From positions 1 to 26,404 of the forward strand of contig JBQCCP010000153.1 of NCBI GenBank assembly GCA_051962095.1: DNA of 26,404 nt, given 5' to 3'. Source of the DNA: 66-474 sp051962095. Its GTDB lineage: Bacteria; Pseudomonadota; Gammaproteobacteria; Xanthomonadales; Rhodanobacteraceae. Positions 7,829 to 16,022 of this stretch are shown in pieces. The translations under genes and the position numbers were made by a program. Numbering within the stretch: the first letter of the stretch is position 1; each line of letters opens with the position of its first letter. Under the pieces are notes generated by a model. The model had not been told where the DNA came from, searched no databases, and saw only the letters and a list, made by a program, of their open reading frames with translations.

Positions 7829-9622
7829 TCATTTCGTGACCTGCTTCCGCGGTGCCAACGGCAACTCCAGGTAACTCGGGTGGCGCGGGTCGAGATGAAC
7901 GGAAATGGTGGCGGTACGCGCGTCCTTCGCGGTCTCGTATCCGATACGCCCACCCGAGTTGTAGTTCTTCTGCCAGTCGGGCGTGTTCATCGGACCGAGG
8001 ATCACGCGCAAGCGAGTCCCTTTCGGCAAATCCCTGACGGTAAACCAGAAGCCGTCGAACCGCCACGGTTCGATCGCGCCGGGCGTGACCGGCACCGCTT
8101 TCGACATGCCATGGCGAAAGCGCCCGCGCAGCATGTCCTGTCCCAGCACCAGCGTGCGTCCGTCCGGCAGGATCGCATCGACACCGACCCAGACATCCGC
8201 GTCGGGCGTATCGAGCGAAATGCTGGCGAACAGTTTCATCACGCCCGCCACGGTCAGCGGCTCGTCCAGCGGTTCGCTCGAATAGATCAATCGATCGGCC
8301 TTGTAGGTCTCTGGCGATTGAACGAGGTAATCGTCGTCCGGCGGCTTCAGCAAATCATCCCTGGATTGCAATGCCAGCGGATCATCCTTGAACGTATCCG
8401 GCGGCTGATCCGGCGGAGCGTCCCCGACGAGATAGCCGGCGTGAAACACGTCGCTGGCCGCACCGTGCGGCGACGAGAGATACAGCCGCAACGTGCGGTC
8501 CGACAGGTCGTTCAGTGATGCGGCATGCCGCCATTCGTCCGCGCCCATCACGTAGTAATTCACGCGGTCGGAGAGAATCGCCGGGCGCTTTCCGCCCTTC
8601 AGAATCCAATTGAAGAAATCGATGTGCAACTGATCGATGTCCAGCACCGATTTCTTGGCAAAGTTCAGGCCGCCCAGTTTTTCCTGCGGGTGCCGGGTGC
8701 CGGGGTGATCCCACGGCCCCATCAGCAAATAGAACCGCTGCCTGGCTTTGGCAGAAGCGTTCTCCATGAACTCGCGGTAGTAGCGCAGGGCGCCGCCCTG
8801 GTCACCATCGAAATAACCGGTGATGGTCAGGACGGGAATGTCGATGGATGCGTAGTCGGCAGGCTTCGGGTTGAACGCCGCCCAGTAGCCGTCATACGCC
8901 GGATGGTCCAGCCATTGGAGGAATGCGTCGCGGTTTGTACCCGCCAGGTCAGCCAGCTTGTAGAACGGCTCGTTGTGCTCGTAGGCGTCCACGAAGCGCG
9001 ATTGCCAGTACATTCCGTCACCGAACAGGTTGTCCTGCCCCGTCTGGCCGCTGGTCAGCGCAAGCCACTGCGCCGTGTAGCTCATGAAGATGCCTTTGGG
9101 CTGCGGATAATCCCAGCCGGGATACACCGCCGCGGTCGGCACCGCCGCTGCAAGGTGTGCCGGATGCTCGGCGAGGATTTGCCACTGGTCCATGCCGCGA
9201 TAGGAACCACCGCGCGTTACCACGCGCCCGTCACACCACGGCTGTTTCGCCAGCCACGCGATCATGTCGGCGCCATCCGGACCATTGCCGTAGAGCGGCG
9301 TGAACTTGCCCACGGAGGTGCCGCGCCCGCGTACGTCCACGCTGACGTAGACGTAGCCGTTTTCGGCGAACTTGACGGCGCGCTCCTGTGTCTCGTCGGA
9401 AATGTACGGCGTCAGCACCAGCACGACCGGCAGCGGCTTTTTCTGATCCGACGGTCGCCAGATCGTCGCCGACAATTTCACGCCATCGCGCATCGGGACC
9501 ATGTGGTGCAAATCGACGACCACGTCCTCGCCGGTTGCTTTTGCGCTCGCCTGCGGCGCAACCAGGCATGCCGAAACGATCGCCAGCAGGACGCCGGCAA
9601 GTATTCCGCGAAGCGGCTTCAT
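7829..9622 (-). CDS. Secreted CocE/NonD-family hydrolase (X-Pro dipeptidyl-peptidase type)
   Basis: This 597-aa alpha/beta hydrolase carries a Sec signal peptide (residues 1-27, cleavage after ASA). The nucleophile motif is TRGGSYRGMDQW with Ser140, matching GxSYxG of CocE, PepX and glutaryl-7-ACA acylases. The acid is probably Asp272 in TGYFDGD and the base His306 in GPWDHPGTR. A beta-rich C-terminal jelly-roll domain (about 350-597) corresponds to the PepX C-terminal domain. The family cleaves acyl esters, amides or X-Pro dipeptides; the substrate here cannot be read from sequence. GGGAG lies about 9 nt before the ATG at 9622. The gene sits inside the conserved lepB-DUF4845-rnc block with hairpins on both sides, which suggests a later insertion and separate transcription. 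Confidence 0.87.
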   Translation of the reverse strand: MKPLRGILAGVLLAIVSACLVAPQASAKATGEDVVVDLHHMVPMRDGVKLSATIWRPSDQKKPLPVVLVLTPYISDETQERAVKFAENGYVYVSVDVRGRGTSVGKFTPLYGNGPDGADMIAWLAKQPWCDGRVVTRGGSYRGMDQWQILAEHPAHLAAAVPTAAVYPGWDYPQPKGIFMSYTAQWLALTSGQTGQDNLFGDGMYWQSRFVDAYEHNEPFYKLADLAGTNRDAFLQWLDHPAYDGYWAAFNPKPADYASIDIPVLTITGYFDGDQGGALRYYREFMENASAKARQRFYLLMGPWDHPGTRHPQEKLGGLNFAKKSVLDIDQLHIDFFNWILKGGKRPAILSDRVNYYVMGADEWRHAASLNDLSDRTLRLYLSSPHGAASDVFHAGYLVGDAPPDQPPDTFKDDPLALQSRDDLLKPPDDDYLVQSPETYKADRLIYSSEPLDEPLTVAGVMKLFASISLDTPDADVWVGVDAILPDGRTLVLGQDMLRGRFRHGMSKAVPVTPGAIEPWRFDGFWFTVRDLPKGTRLRVILGPMNTPDWQKNYNSGGRIGYETAKDARTATISVHLDPRHPSYLELPLAPRKQVTK

Positions 9623-9696
9623 GGCGCGTCTCCCGTCTGGCTCGATGAGCGCATTGGCGCACAGTTGTCGCACGCCGTCCATCCGTCCAACGTCAT

Positions 9697-9716
9697 GGCG
9701 CGCAGCGCCGCGCGCC
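9697..9716 (-). terminator. Hairpin just after lepB
   Basis: GGCGCGC (9697-9703) pairs perfectly with GCGCGCC (9710-9716) around a 6-nt loop, starting 4 nt beyond the lepB stop codon on the minus strand. No U-run follows, so termination strength is unknown. It may separate lepB from the hydrolase gene. Confidence 0.35.
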
Positions 9717-9720
9717 GCCG

Positions 9721-10623
9721 TCAGTTCAGCACTGTGCCGATGCGGTGCCAGTCGGCAAGGCTGAACCAGATGAAGAAGGCCTTGCCGGCCAGGTTCTGTT
9801 CCGGCACGAAGCCCCAGAAACGGCTGTCGGCACTGTCGTCGCGGTTGTCGCCCATCGCGAAGTAATAGCCCTGCGGCACCTTCCACTCGCATCCGCCATC
9901 CGGCGTGAGGGTGCCGCCGGAACCGATGCAGTTGTAGGACTCGACATAGCGGAAGCGCAGCGTGGAATGCGTGATCCCGGCCAGGTCCTCCGTGTAAAGC
10001 TGCACGGGCGACATGTTGGGGTTTTCCTCCATCTGGATGCTGACCTTGTCGGTACCGTGGTATTCGCCCACCAGAGTCTGCGGCACCGGCTTGCCGTTGA
10101 TCGAGACCTCCTCGCCGATCACCTTGATGGTGTCGCCCGGCACACCGATGATCCGCTTGATGTAGTCCTCTTTCGGATTCAGCGGGTAGCGGAACACCGC
10201 GATGTCGCCGCGCTTCGGCTCACCAGTGTCGAAGATCTTGGTGTCGGTCACCGGCAGGCGCAGGCCATAGGCGAACTTGTTGACCAGCACGAAGTCGCCG
10301 ACCAGCAGGGTCGGCATCATCGAGCCCGACGGGATCCGGAACGGTTCCAGCAGGAAGGTGCGGAACAGCAGCACCGCCAGGATCACGGGAAAGAACGAGC
10401 GCGCGTAGTCGACCAGCACCGGTTCGTGCGGCTTGCGGCCTTCCGCCGCGGCGCGTTCCCGTCGCCGGCGCGCGAATGAAAGCCGATCGACCACCCAGAT
10501 AACGAAGAACGCCGCGGTGATCAGCACCAGGGCCAGCGCGAAATCCGAAGTCCTGTACCAGATGTAAAGGCAGATCGCGACGATCGCCACCAGTACCACG
10601 GTCCCCAATGCGTCTTTTTTCAC
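9721..10623 (-). CDS. lepB: Signal peptidase I
   Basis: LepB removes signal peptides from Sec- and Tat-exported proteins at the outer face of the inner membrane. The product is 300 aa with hydrophobic segments at about 8-24 and 27-46 and a further one leading into the catalytic domain. Catalytic Ser101 is in PSGSMMPTL, the general base Lys156 in YIKRIIGVPGD, and box E is GDNRDDSADSRFWG. A GTG start at 10623 is chosen because AAGGAAA lies 6-7 nt upstream; an ATG at 10659 in the same frame lacks such a site. It follows lepA by 100 bp, as in most proteobacteria. Confidence 0.95.
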   Translation of the reverse strand: MKKDALGTVVLVAIVAICLYIWYRTSDFALALVLITAAFFVIWVVDRLSFARRRRERAAAEGRKPHEPVLVDYARSFFPVILAVLLFRTFLLEPFRIPSGSMMPTLLVGDFVLVNKFAYGLRLPVTDTKIFDTGEPKRGDIAVFRYPLNPKEDYIKRIIGVPGDTIKVIGEEVSINGKPVPQTLVGEYHGTDKVSIQMEENPNMSPVQLYTEDLAGITHSTLRFRYVESYNCIGSGGTLTPDGGCEWKVPQGYYFAMGDNRDDSADSRFWGFVPEQNLAGKAFFIWFSLADWHRIGTVLN

Positions 10624-10663
10624 TGCGTTTCCTTGGTTGCGCGCATCGCGCGGTTTCACGCTG

Positions 10664-10685
10664 CGTCATCGTCATGCCGATGACG
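10664..10685. repeat. Perfect 8-bp hairpin between lepA and lepB
   Basis: CGTCATCG (10664-10671) and CGATGACG (10678-10685) form a perfect stem with a 6-nt loop in the 100-bp gap between the lepA stop codon and the lepB start. It has no U-run. It may act as a weak attenuator or mRNA-stability element; nothing else is visible in this gap. Confidence 0.4.
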
Positions 10686-10723
10686 GCGGGCCTCCAGTGC
10701 CGTTCGGCATCCCTGCTTTGTGC

Positions 10724-12514
10724 CTACTTGTCCGTCCGCAGCACCGCGAGGAATGCTTCCTGCGGAATCTCGACGCGGCCGACCTGCTTCATCCGCTTCT
10801 TCCCTTCCTTCTGCTTTTCGAGCAGCTTGCGCTTGCGCGTCACATCGCCGCCGTAGCACTTGGCCAGCACGTTCTTGCGCAGCGCCTTCACTGTCGAGCG
10901 CGCGATTACCTGCCCGCCGATCGCGGCCTGGATCGCCACGTCGAACATCTGCCGCGGGATCAGCTCGCGCATCCGTTCGACCAGGTCACGCCCGCGCCGG
11001 TCGGCCTGCGCACGATGCACGATCAGGCTGAGTGCGTCCACCCGGTCGCCGTTGATCAGTACGTCCACGCGCACGAACGGGCCGGCTTCGAAGCGATCGA
11101 AGTGATAGTCCATCGAGGCGTAGCCTCGGCTCACCGATTTCAGCCGGTCGAAGAAATCCAGCACCACTTCGGCCAGCGGCAACTCGTAGCTGATCCGCAC
11201 CTGGCTGGCGAGATACTGGATTGAACGCTGCACGCCACGCTTTTCTTCGCATAGCGTTATCACGCTGCCCACGTGTTCGGGCGGGGTGAGGATGTCGGCC
11301 ACGATGATCGGCTCGCGGATTTCTTGCACCATCGGCGAAGCGGGCAACTTGGCCGGATTGTCCAGCAGCATCGTCTCGCCGTCGGTCTTCAGCACTTCGT
11401 ACACCACGGTCGGCGCGGTGGTGACGAGGTCGAGATCGTATTCGCGCTCCAGCCGTTCCTGCACGATTTCCATGTGCAGCATGCCGAGGAAGCCGCAGCG
11501 AAAGCCGAAGCCCATCGCTTCCGAGGATTCCGGCTCGAAGAACAGCGCGGCGTCGTTGAGGCGCAGTTTGTCCAGCGCTTCGCGCAGCGCGGGGAAATCG
11601 TCGGCCGCCACGGGAAACAGACCCGCGAACACCCGCGGCTGCATGTGCTGGAAACCCGGCAGCGGTTTCGCCGCCGGATCGCTGGCCAGCGTAAGCGTGT
11701 CGCCCACCGGCGCGCCGTGCACGTCCATGATCGACGCGCACACGAAACCGACCTCGCCCGCCCCGAGTTTTTCCGTGCGCGTGCGCTTGGGAGTGAACAC
11801 GCCGACCTGATCGACTTCATGCGCGCGCCCTGTCGACATCACCAGCAGCTTGTCGCCGGGTTTGATCTCGCCCTGCATCACCCGCACCAGCGACACCACG
11901 CCGAGATAATTGTCGAACCACGAATCGATGATCAACGCCTGCAGCTTGTCGGTGTCGCGCGGCTTCGGCGGCGGGATACGCGCGACGATCGCTTCCAGCA
12001 CCTCGACCACGTTCTCGCCGGTCTTGGCGCTGATCGCCACCGCGTCTTCGGCGTGGATGCCGATCACCGCCTCGATTTCTTCCTTCACCTTCGGAATGTC
12101 GGCGGTGGGCAAGTCGATCTTGTTGAGCACCGGCACCACTTCCAGGCCCATCTCGACCGCGGTGTAGCAGTTCGCGACCGACTGCGCCTCGACACCCTGA
12201 GCGGCGTCCACCACCAGCAGCGCGCCTTCGCACGCGGCCAGGGAACGCGAAACTTCGTAACTGAAGTCAACGTGGCCGGGCGTGTCGATGAAGTTCAGTT
12301 CATAGACCTGGCCGTCGCGCGCCGTGTACGGCAGCGATACCGAACGCGCCTTGATCGTGATGCCGCGTTCGCGCTCGATCGGATTGTCGTCCAGCACCTG
12401 CGCCGCCATCTCGCGCTCGGTTAGGCCGCCGCAGATCTGGATGATCCGGTCGGCCAGCGTGGACTTGCCGTGGTCGATGTGGGCAATGATGGAGAAGTTG
12501 CGGATCTGCTGCAT
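10724..12514 (-). CDS. lepA: Elongation factor 4 (LepA)
   Basis: LepA is a ribosome-associated GTPase related to EF-G, implicated in back-translocation and 30S biogenesis. The 596-aa product (E. coli 599) has G1 AHIDHGKS, G2 region RERGITIK, G3 DTPGH, G4 NKID and the SAKTG element, then EF-G-like domains and the lysine-rich LepA-specific C-terminus (CYGGDVTRKRKLLEKQKEG). The ATG at 12514 is chosen because MQQIRNFSIIAHIDHGKS is the usual LepA start; the in-frame extension upstream to 12553 has no family resemblance. It heads the lepA-lepB-(hydrolase)-DUF4845-rnc-era-recO series. Confidence 0.97.
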   Translation of the reverse strand: MQQIRNFSIIAHIDHGKSTLADRIIQICGGLTEREMAAQVLDDNPIERERGITIKARSVSLPYTARDGQVYELNFIDTPGHVDFSYEVSRSLAACEGALLVVDAAQGVEAQSVANCYTAVEMGLEVVPVLNKIDLPTADIPKVKEEIEAVIGIHAEDAVAISAKTGENVVEVLEAIVARIPPPKPRDTDKLQALIIDSWFDNYLGVVSLVRVMQGEIKPGDKLLVMSTGRAHEVDQVGVFTPKRTRTEKLGAGEVGFVCASIMDVHGAPVGDTLTLASDPAAKPLPGFQHMQPRVFAGLFPVAADDFPALREALDKLRLNDAALFFEPESSEAMGFGFRCGFLGMLHMEIVQERLEREYDLDLVTTAPTVVYEVLKTDGETMLLDNPAKLPASPMVQEIREPIIVADILTPPEHVGSVITLCEEKRGVQRSIQYLASQVRISYELPLAEVVLDFFDRLKSVSRGYASMDYHFDRFEAGPFVRVDVLINGDRVDALSLIVHRAQADRRGRDLVERMRELIPRQMFDVAIQAAIGGQVIARSTVKALRKNVLAKCYGGDVTRKRKLLEKQKEGKKRMKQVGRVEIPQEAFLAVLRTDK

Positions 12515-12552
12515 GGCGCGCGGACATGGGCGCCTGGCGGCGCAAAACCGCA

Positions 12553-12558
12553 ATTATC
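12553..12558 (-). promoter_or_regulatory. Possible -10 box upstream of lepA
   Basis: GATAAT on the minus strand matches TATAAT at 5/6 positions and would give a leader of roughly 30 nt before the lepA ATG. No convincing -35 box stands 16-18 nt upstream, so this is weak. Confidence 0.25.
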
Positions 12559-12733
12559 GCACGACACGCCGATCCGCCACTCGAAAGCCTGCGGACCGAC
12601 ATCCGTGTCTTTTCCGCGCCGCTACTCGCCACCTCCATGTGGCTCGTCCTTCGGCCCGCCTGCGAAGTTCAGATCGGCAGTCCTGCCGATGCAGTCGGCG
12701 CCGTGAGGGCGCGGGAAAAGCTCACCCGATGCC

Positions 12734-12747
12734 GGCCATCCATGGCC
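12734..12747. repeat. Short intergenic palindrome, CATGGATG-type
   Basis: GGCCATCCATGGCC consists of a 6-bp perfect stem around CC. Read on the minus strand it is GGCCATGGATGGCC, identical to the element at 14679-14692. It lies in the 263-bp gap 12515-12777 between the unknown lipoprotein and lepA, which otherwise shows no gene. Confidence 0.55.
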
Positions 12748-12777
12748 TGCTCTTCGAGTCCTGACCCAGGCTCGTCA

Positions 12778-13431
12778 CTACATCTGCGCGAACTTCAGCG
12801 TAGCCCCGCTCGGATCGACCGCCGCCTTCACCGCGGCCTCGTCGGCCTTGTCGCCGATGAACAGCACCACCACGCCCTTGAACGAGCCGGGGGATGCCTG
12901 CTTGAAGCCGTTCTCCAGCACCTGCGCCGTGGTGGCGGAATCCGGACCACCGGCGGCGATCATGTTGCCCGGCAGCACCGTCGCGGCGACCACCGAATTG
13001 ATCTGATCCTGGATGCGGCCGATGTAACCCTGGTTCTCGGGGTACTTGGATGAAGGCACGAAGTACATGTATGGATTGTTGGTGATGCCTTCCATGTTCT
13101 CGGTGACTACTTGCTGCAGATACGGTTGCCAGGTCTGGTAAGCGACGGTTGCCCGCGCGCAGACATCCTCTTCTTCAGAAGAACCACCCTCGAGCGAGGG
13201 CGCCGCGGATTGCGCCGATGCGGGCGCCGCCGACTGCCCGGACGCCGGGGCCGAGGCCGCCTTGGGATGCTTGGCCTGACACGCCTTTACCGCTTCGTCC
13301 ACGGCAGCTTCGGTCGGTCGGGTGGCTTTGGCCTCGGTTGTTGCCGTCTGGCCCTCGCCGCTGTCGTTGCAGGCACTCAGACCCACGGTCCCCAGCAGCG
13401 CGATGGCTACGATGAAAAGGAATTTGCGCAT
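12778..13431 (-). CDS. Unknown lipoprotein with Ala/Ser/Pro linker
   Basis: This 217-aa predicted lipoprotein has a signal peptide ending in the lipobox GLSAC (Cys21). A low-complexity Ala/Ser/Pro/Gln linker with near-repeats of SAAPASAQSAAPS at about residues 60-85 follows, then an acidic patch (EEEDVC) and a folded-looking C-terminal domain of about 125 residues containing YQTWQPYLQQVVTENMEGI, YGxIGRIQDQ-type and FKGVVVLFIGDKADE segments. I do not recognise the family. Two or three cysteines outside the lipobox (in VKACQAKHP and EEDVCARA) might form a disulfide. The start is supported by GAGGTGA 8 nt upstream, embedded in the last codons of coaD, so it is probably translated from the rsmD-coaD message. 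Confidence 0.7.
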   Translation of the reverse strand: MRKFLFIVAIALLGTVGLSACNDSGEGQTATTEAKATRPTEAAVDEAVKACQAKHPKAASAPASGQSAAPASAQSAAPSLEGGSSEEEDVCARATVAYQTWQPYLQQVVTENMEGITNNPYMYFVPSSKYPENQGYIGRIQDQINSVVAATVLPGNMIAAGGPDSATTAQVLENGFKQASPGSFKGVVVLFIGDKADEAAVKAAVDPSGATLKFAQM

Positions 13432-13436
13432 GACGA

Positions 13437-13991
13437 TCACCTCGATGACTTGCGTGGAACGGCGGAGCCAGCTTGCCCCCCGGGCTTGCGCCGATGCCGA
13501 CGCAAGGCCTTCTGGACAGCCGGATGAACGAAATTGGAAACGTCGCCGCCGAGGCTGGCGATTTCGCGCACCAGCGACGACGAAATGAAACTCCATTCTT
13601 CGGCAGGCGTCAAAAACAGCGTTTCGGCCTGCGGAATCAGGTGCCGGTTCATGCTGGCCAACTGGAATTCGTATTCGAAATCCGACACCGCGCGCAAGCC
13701 GCGCAGGATCACGCCCGCGCCGCACTCGGTCATGAAGCGGGCCAGCAGGGTATCGAAGCCGCGCACCTCGACATTGGACACATCGGCCAGTGTCGCGCGC
13801 GCCAGTTCGACACGCTCGGACAGTTCGAAGCGTGGCGTCTTGCCGCTCGACTTCGCGACCGCGACGATCACCTTGTCGAACAGCGGCGCCGCGCGCGCCA
13901 CCAGGTCGCCGTGACCGTTGGTGATGGGGTCGAACGTGCCCGGATAGACGGCGATGCGCGGATTGGAATGGGCTGGCTTCTTGTTCCCCAT
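13437..13991 (-). CDS. coaD: Phosphopantetheine adenylyltransferase
   Basis: CoaD converts 4'-phosphopantetheine and ATP to dephospho-CoA, the penultimate step of CoA synthesis. The nucleotidyltransferase signature is VYPGTFDPITNGHGDLV (T/HxGH motif; the residue after GH is Gly where Leu or Met is common). ILRGLRAVSDFEYEFQLASMNR and the C-terminal FISSSLVREIASLGGDVSNFVHP follow. Length is 184 aa from the ATG at 13991, about 20 more than typical because of a basic C-terminal tail. An ATG at 14006 is equally possible. The next gene begins 5 nt after its stop. Confidence 0.95.
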   Translation of the reverse strand: MGNKKPAHSNPRIAVYPGTFDPITNGHGDLVARAAPLFDKVIVAVAKSSGKTPRFELSERVELARATLADVSNVEVRGFDTLLARFMTECGAGVILRGLRAVSDFEYEFQLASMNRHLIPQAETLFLTPAEEWSFISSSLVREIASLGGDVSNFVHPAVQKALRRHRRKPGGQAGSAVPRKSSR

Positions 13992-14038
13992 GCCCCATTG
14001 TGCCATCTCGTGGCGCCGGCGTGGCACGCCGTCGCGCA

Positions 14039-14623
14039 TCAGCCGGCGTCGACGCGGAACAGCGCGCCGCGCACCGCGCCTGCTTCGCGCACGCGATGGA
14101 GGCGCCAGCGCGCAGGAACCTCCCAGGCATCGTCGACGCCCGACTCCACGTACACCCACGCGTCCGGTGCCAGCCAGCCATTCGCATCCAGCGCGGCAGC
14201 CGCCGGAGCCCAGAGGTCCGCATCGAAAGGCGGGTCGAGGAACACGATGTCGAAGGTTTCCGGCGCGGGCGTCGCCAGCGCATTGCGCGCATCGATGCGC
14301 CGGACGATTCCGCCGTCCTGGTGGAGGCGCGCCAGATCCGTTTCGATCGCCTGTGCCTGTCCGCGGTCCTGCTCGAAAAGGACCACCCGCCGCGCCCCGC
14401 GCGATAGCGCCTCGATGCCCAGCGCGCCGGTGCCGGCGAACACGTCCAGCACGCGCGCGCCGTCGATCACCGGCGCCAGCCAATCGAACAAGGTCTGCCG
14501 AAGCCGCTGTGGCGTCGGGCGCAAGCCCGGCAAGACCGGCACGCTCAACCGCGATCCACGCAACCGCCCGCCGATGATGCGGACCTGCCCCGGCGGTGAC
14601 GTGCCTTGACGATGTTTGCCCAT
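14039..14623 (-). CDS. rsmD: 16S rRNA (guanine966-N2)-methyltransferase RsmD
   Basis: RsmD methylates G966 of 16S rRNA. The 194-aa product starts with the family-typical GQVRIIGGRLRGSRL near the N-terminus, then GLRPTPQRLRQTLFDWLAP, the SAM-binding VLDVFAGTGALGIEALSRGA and the N2-methyltransferase motif FLDPPF. ATGs at 14623 and 14632 are both usable; 14623 is chosen for the better match to the E. coli N-terminal length. A frame open to 14818 runs through the repeat region upstream and is not RsmD-like. Its divergence from ftsY is conserved in Gammaproteobacteria. It is probably co-transcribed with coaD and the lipoprotein gene. Confidence 0.94.
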   Translation of the reverse strand: MGKHRQGTSPPGQVRIIGGRLRGSRLSVPVLPGLRPTPQRLRQTLFDWLAPVIDGARVLDVFAGTGALGIEALSRGARRVVLFEQDRGQAQAIETDLARLHQDGGIVRRIDARNALATPAPETFDIVFLDPPFDADLWAPAAAALDANGWLAPDAWVYVESGVDDAWEVPARWRLHRVREAGAVRGALFRVDAG

Positions 14624-14640
14624 ACGTCCCATCCGAAGCC

Positions 14641-14681
14641 GCTGTTGTGAAAAGTCAGGCGCTGTTGGTGAAAAGTCAGGC
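14641..14681. repeat. Tandem 20/21-bp direct repeat upstream of rsmD
   Basis: GCTGTTGTGAAAAGTCAGGC (14641-14660) is followed directly by the same sequence with one extra G (14661-14681). It sits in the rsmD/ftsY divergent intergenic region, immediately next to the palindrome at 14679-14692. Its meaning is unknown; it may be a slipped-strand duplication or a binding-site pair. Confidence 0.8.
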
Positions 14682-14686
14682 CATGG

Positions 14687-14851
14687 ATGGCCGTTCTGGT
14701 GTAGACGACCGCCATACCTTCGGGATGCGGCAAGAGCTGTTGCGCCGCGATCATGGATGATCGCAAGAAAATGGCCGTTCTGGTGTTTCCCCGAATGCAC
14801 GATCGTCACGCTGGCCAAACTTGACTATTGCCGCGATCACGGATGATCGCA
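14687..14851. repeat. Two diverged 84-86 bp direct repeats carrying palindromes, rsmD/ftsY intergenic region
   Basis: Two consecutive units share both ends. Each starts with ATGGCCGTTCTGGTG (14687-14701 and 14771-14785, identical), and each ends with a 22-bp block that differs at one base (14744-14765 and 14830-14851). Each block contains a hairpin with 8-bp arms: GCGATCAT-GG-ATGATCGC (14747-14764, perfect) and GCGATCAC-GG-ATGATCGC (14833-14850, one mismatch). A further palindrome, GGCCATGGATGGCC, occupies 14679-14692. The middles of the units have diverged. No gene is evident here; it is the shared regulatory region for rsmD and ftsY. Confidence 0.75.
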
Positions 14852-14906
14852 TTGGTAAAGCAACCGGGTGTTAGCATTCGGCTTTGCGATTCCCAACCTG
14901 ACCCCG

Positions 14907-16016
14907 ATGGCGAGCCTCTGGAACAAACTGGCCGGCCGCAAGCCGCGTCCCGAACTGCCCGACGAGCCCGCCGAGCGACGGGACGAATCACTCGAGCCGC
15001 CGAGCATACCTGCCCGGTCCGAATCCGCGACTGCGGAGCCCGAACCGGCGCTGCCGAATGTCGCCAGCGGCCCGGACGACCTGCTGGCGCCCCCGCACGC
15101 CGCCCCGTCGCGCCGCAGTTGGCGCGACCGGCTTTCGTCCAGCGGCTTCGCGCGCGGACTGTCGTCGCTGTTCTCGCGCAACCCGGTCCTCTCCGACGAA
15201 TTGCTGGACGAGCTGGAAGTCACCCTGCTTTCGGCCGACGTGGGCGTGGTGTCCACCCACGAGTTGATCGACGACCTGCGCCGCCGGATGCACAAGCGCG
15301 AGTTCGCCGACGCCACCGCGTTGCGCGAAGCCTTGCGCGCGCGCCTGGTCGCGCTGCTGGAGCCGGTCGCGCAACCACTCGACGTCGGCACGCGCAAGCC
15401 CTTCGTGCTGCTGGTGGTCGGCGTCAACGGGGTCGGCAAGACCACCACGATCGGCAAGCTGGCGCGGCGCTTCCAGCAGGAGAACCGCGGCGTGCTGCTC
15501 GCCGCCGGCGACACCTTCCGGGCCGCGGCGGTCGCACAGTTGCAGGAATGGGGGTCGCGGCTCGGCGTGCCGGTGTGCTCGCAGGGACAGGGCGCGGATT
15601 CGGCCAGCGTGATCTTCGACGCGCTGCAGATGGCGGTCGCGCACAAGCACGACATCCTGATCGCCGACACCGCGGGACGCCTGCACACGCGCTCGGGACT
15701 GATGGACGAACTGGCCAAGGTCAAACGCGTGCTCGGCAAGCTCGACGCCGAAGCGCCGCACGAGGCGCTGATGGTGATCGACGGCACCACCGGGCAGAAC
15801 GCGATCAACCAGGTGCGCGAGTTCATCAACGCGATCGGCGTCACCGGCCTCGCGGTCACCAAGCTCGACGGCACCGCCAAGGGCGGCGTGGTGTTCGCGC
15901 TGGCGCGGGAGTTCGCGCTGCCGATCCGTTACGTGGGACTGGGCGAGCGCGCGGAGGATCTGCGCGTGTTCGATGCCCGCGCCTTCGTGGACGGGCTGCT
16001 GCCCGCGGGTACCTGA
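14907..16016 (+). CDS. ftsY: Signal recognition particle receptor FtsY
   Basis: FtsY docks SRP-ribosome complexes at the membrane and, through paired GTP hydrolysis with Ffh, hands nascent membrane proteins to SecYEG. The 369-aa product has a short acidic/proline-rich A domain (about 1-75), then the N domain (LSSLFSRNPVLSDELLDELEVTLLSADVGV) and the G domain with GVNGVGKTTTIGKLA, DTFRAAA, DTAGR and TKLDGTAKGG. ATG 14907 (MASLWNKLAGRK) is preferred; an upstream GTG at 14868 would add a hydrophobic stretch not usual for FtsY. It heads a tight plus-strand unit with the AsmA-like gene, mutY and yggX. ftsE/ftsX, its E. coli partners, are absent here. Confidence 0.95.
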   Translation: MASLWNKLAGRKPRPELPDEPAERRDESLEPPSIPARSESATAEPEPALPNVASGPDDLLAPPHAAPSRRSWRDRLSSSGFARGLSSLFSRNPVLSDELLDELEVTLLSADVGVVSTHELIDDLRRRMHKREFADATALREALRARLVALLEPVAQPLDVGTRKPFVLLVVGVNGVGKTTTIGKLARRFQQENRGVLLAAGDTFRAAAVAQLQEWGSRLGVPVCSQGQGADSASVIFDALQMAVAHKHDILIADTAGRLHTRSGLMDELAKVKRVLGKLDAEAPHEALMVIDGTTGQNAINQVREFINAIGVTGLAVTKLDGTAKGGVVFALAREFALPIRYVGLGERAEDLRVFDARAFVDGLLPAGT

Positions 16017-16022
16017 CGCCGC

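Noticed and set aside
8525..9865. 446-codon plus-strand frame opposite the hydrolase
   Set aside because: It is the antisense reading of a hydrolase with an intact catalytic triad.
12515..12777. A small gene in the gap upstream of lepA
   Set aside because: Short frames here lack ribosome binding sites and recognisable sequence; the gap holds a palindrome and the probable lepA promoter region.
14821..14849. TTGACT with possible -10 TGATCG as an ftsY promoter
   Set aside because: The -35 match is good but the -10 at 17-nt spacing is poor and falls inside the palindrome.
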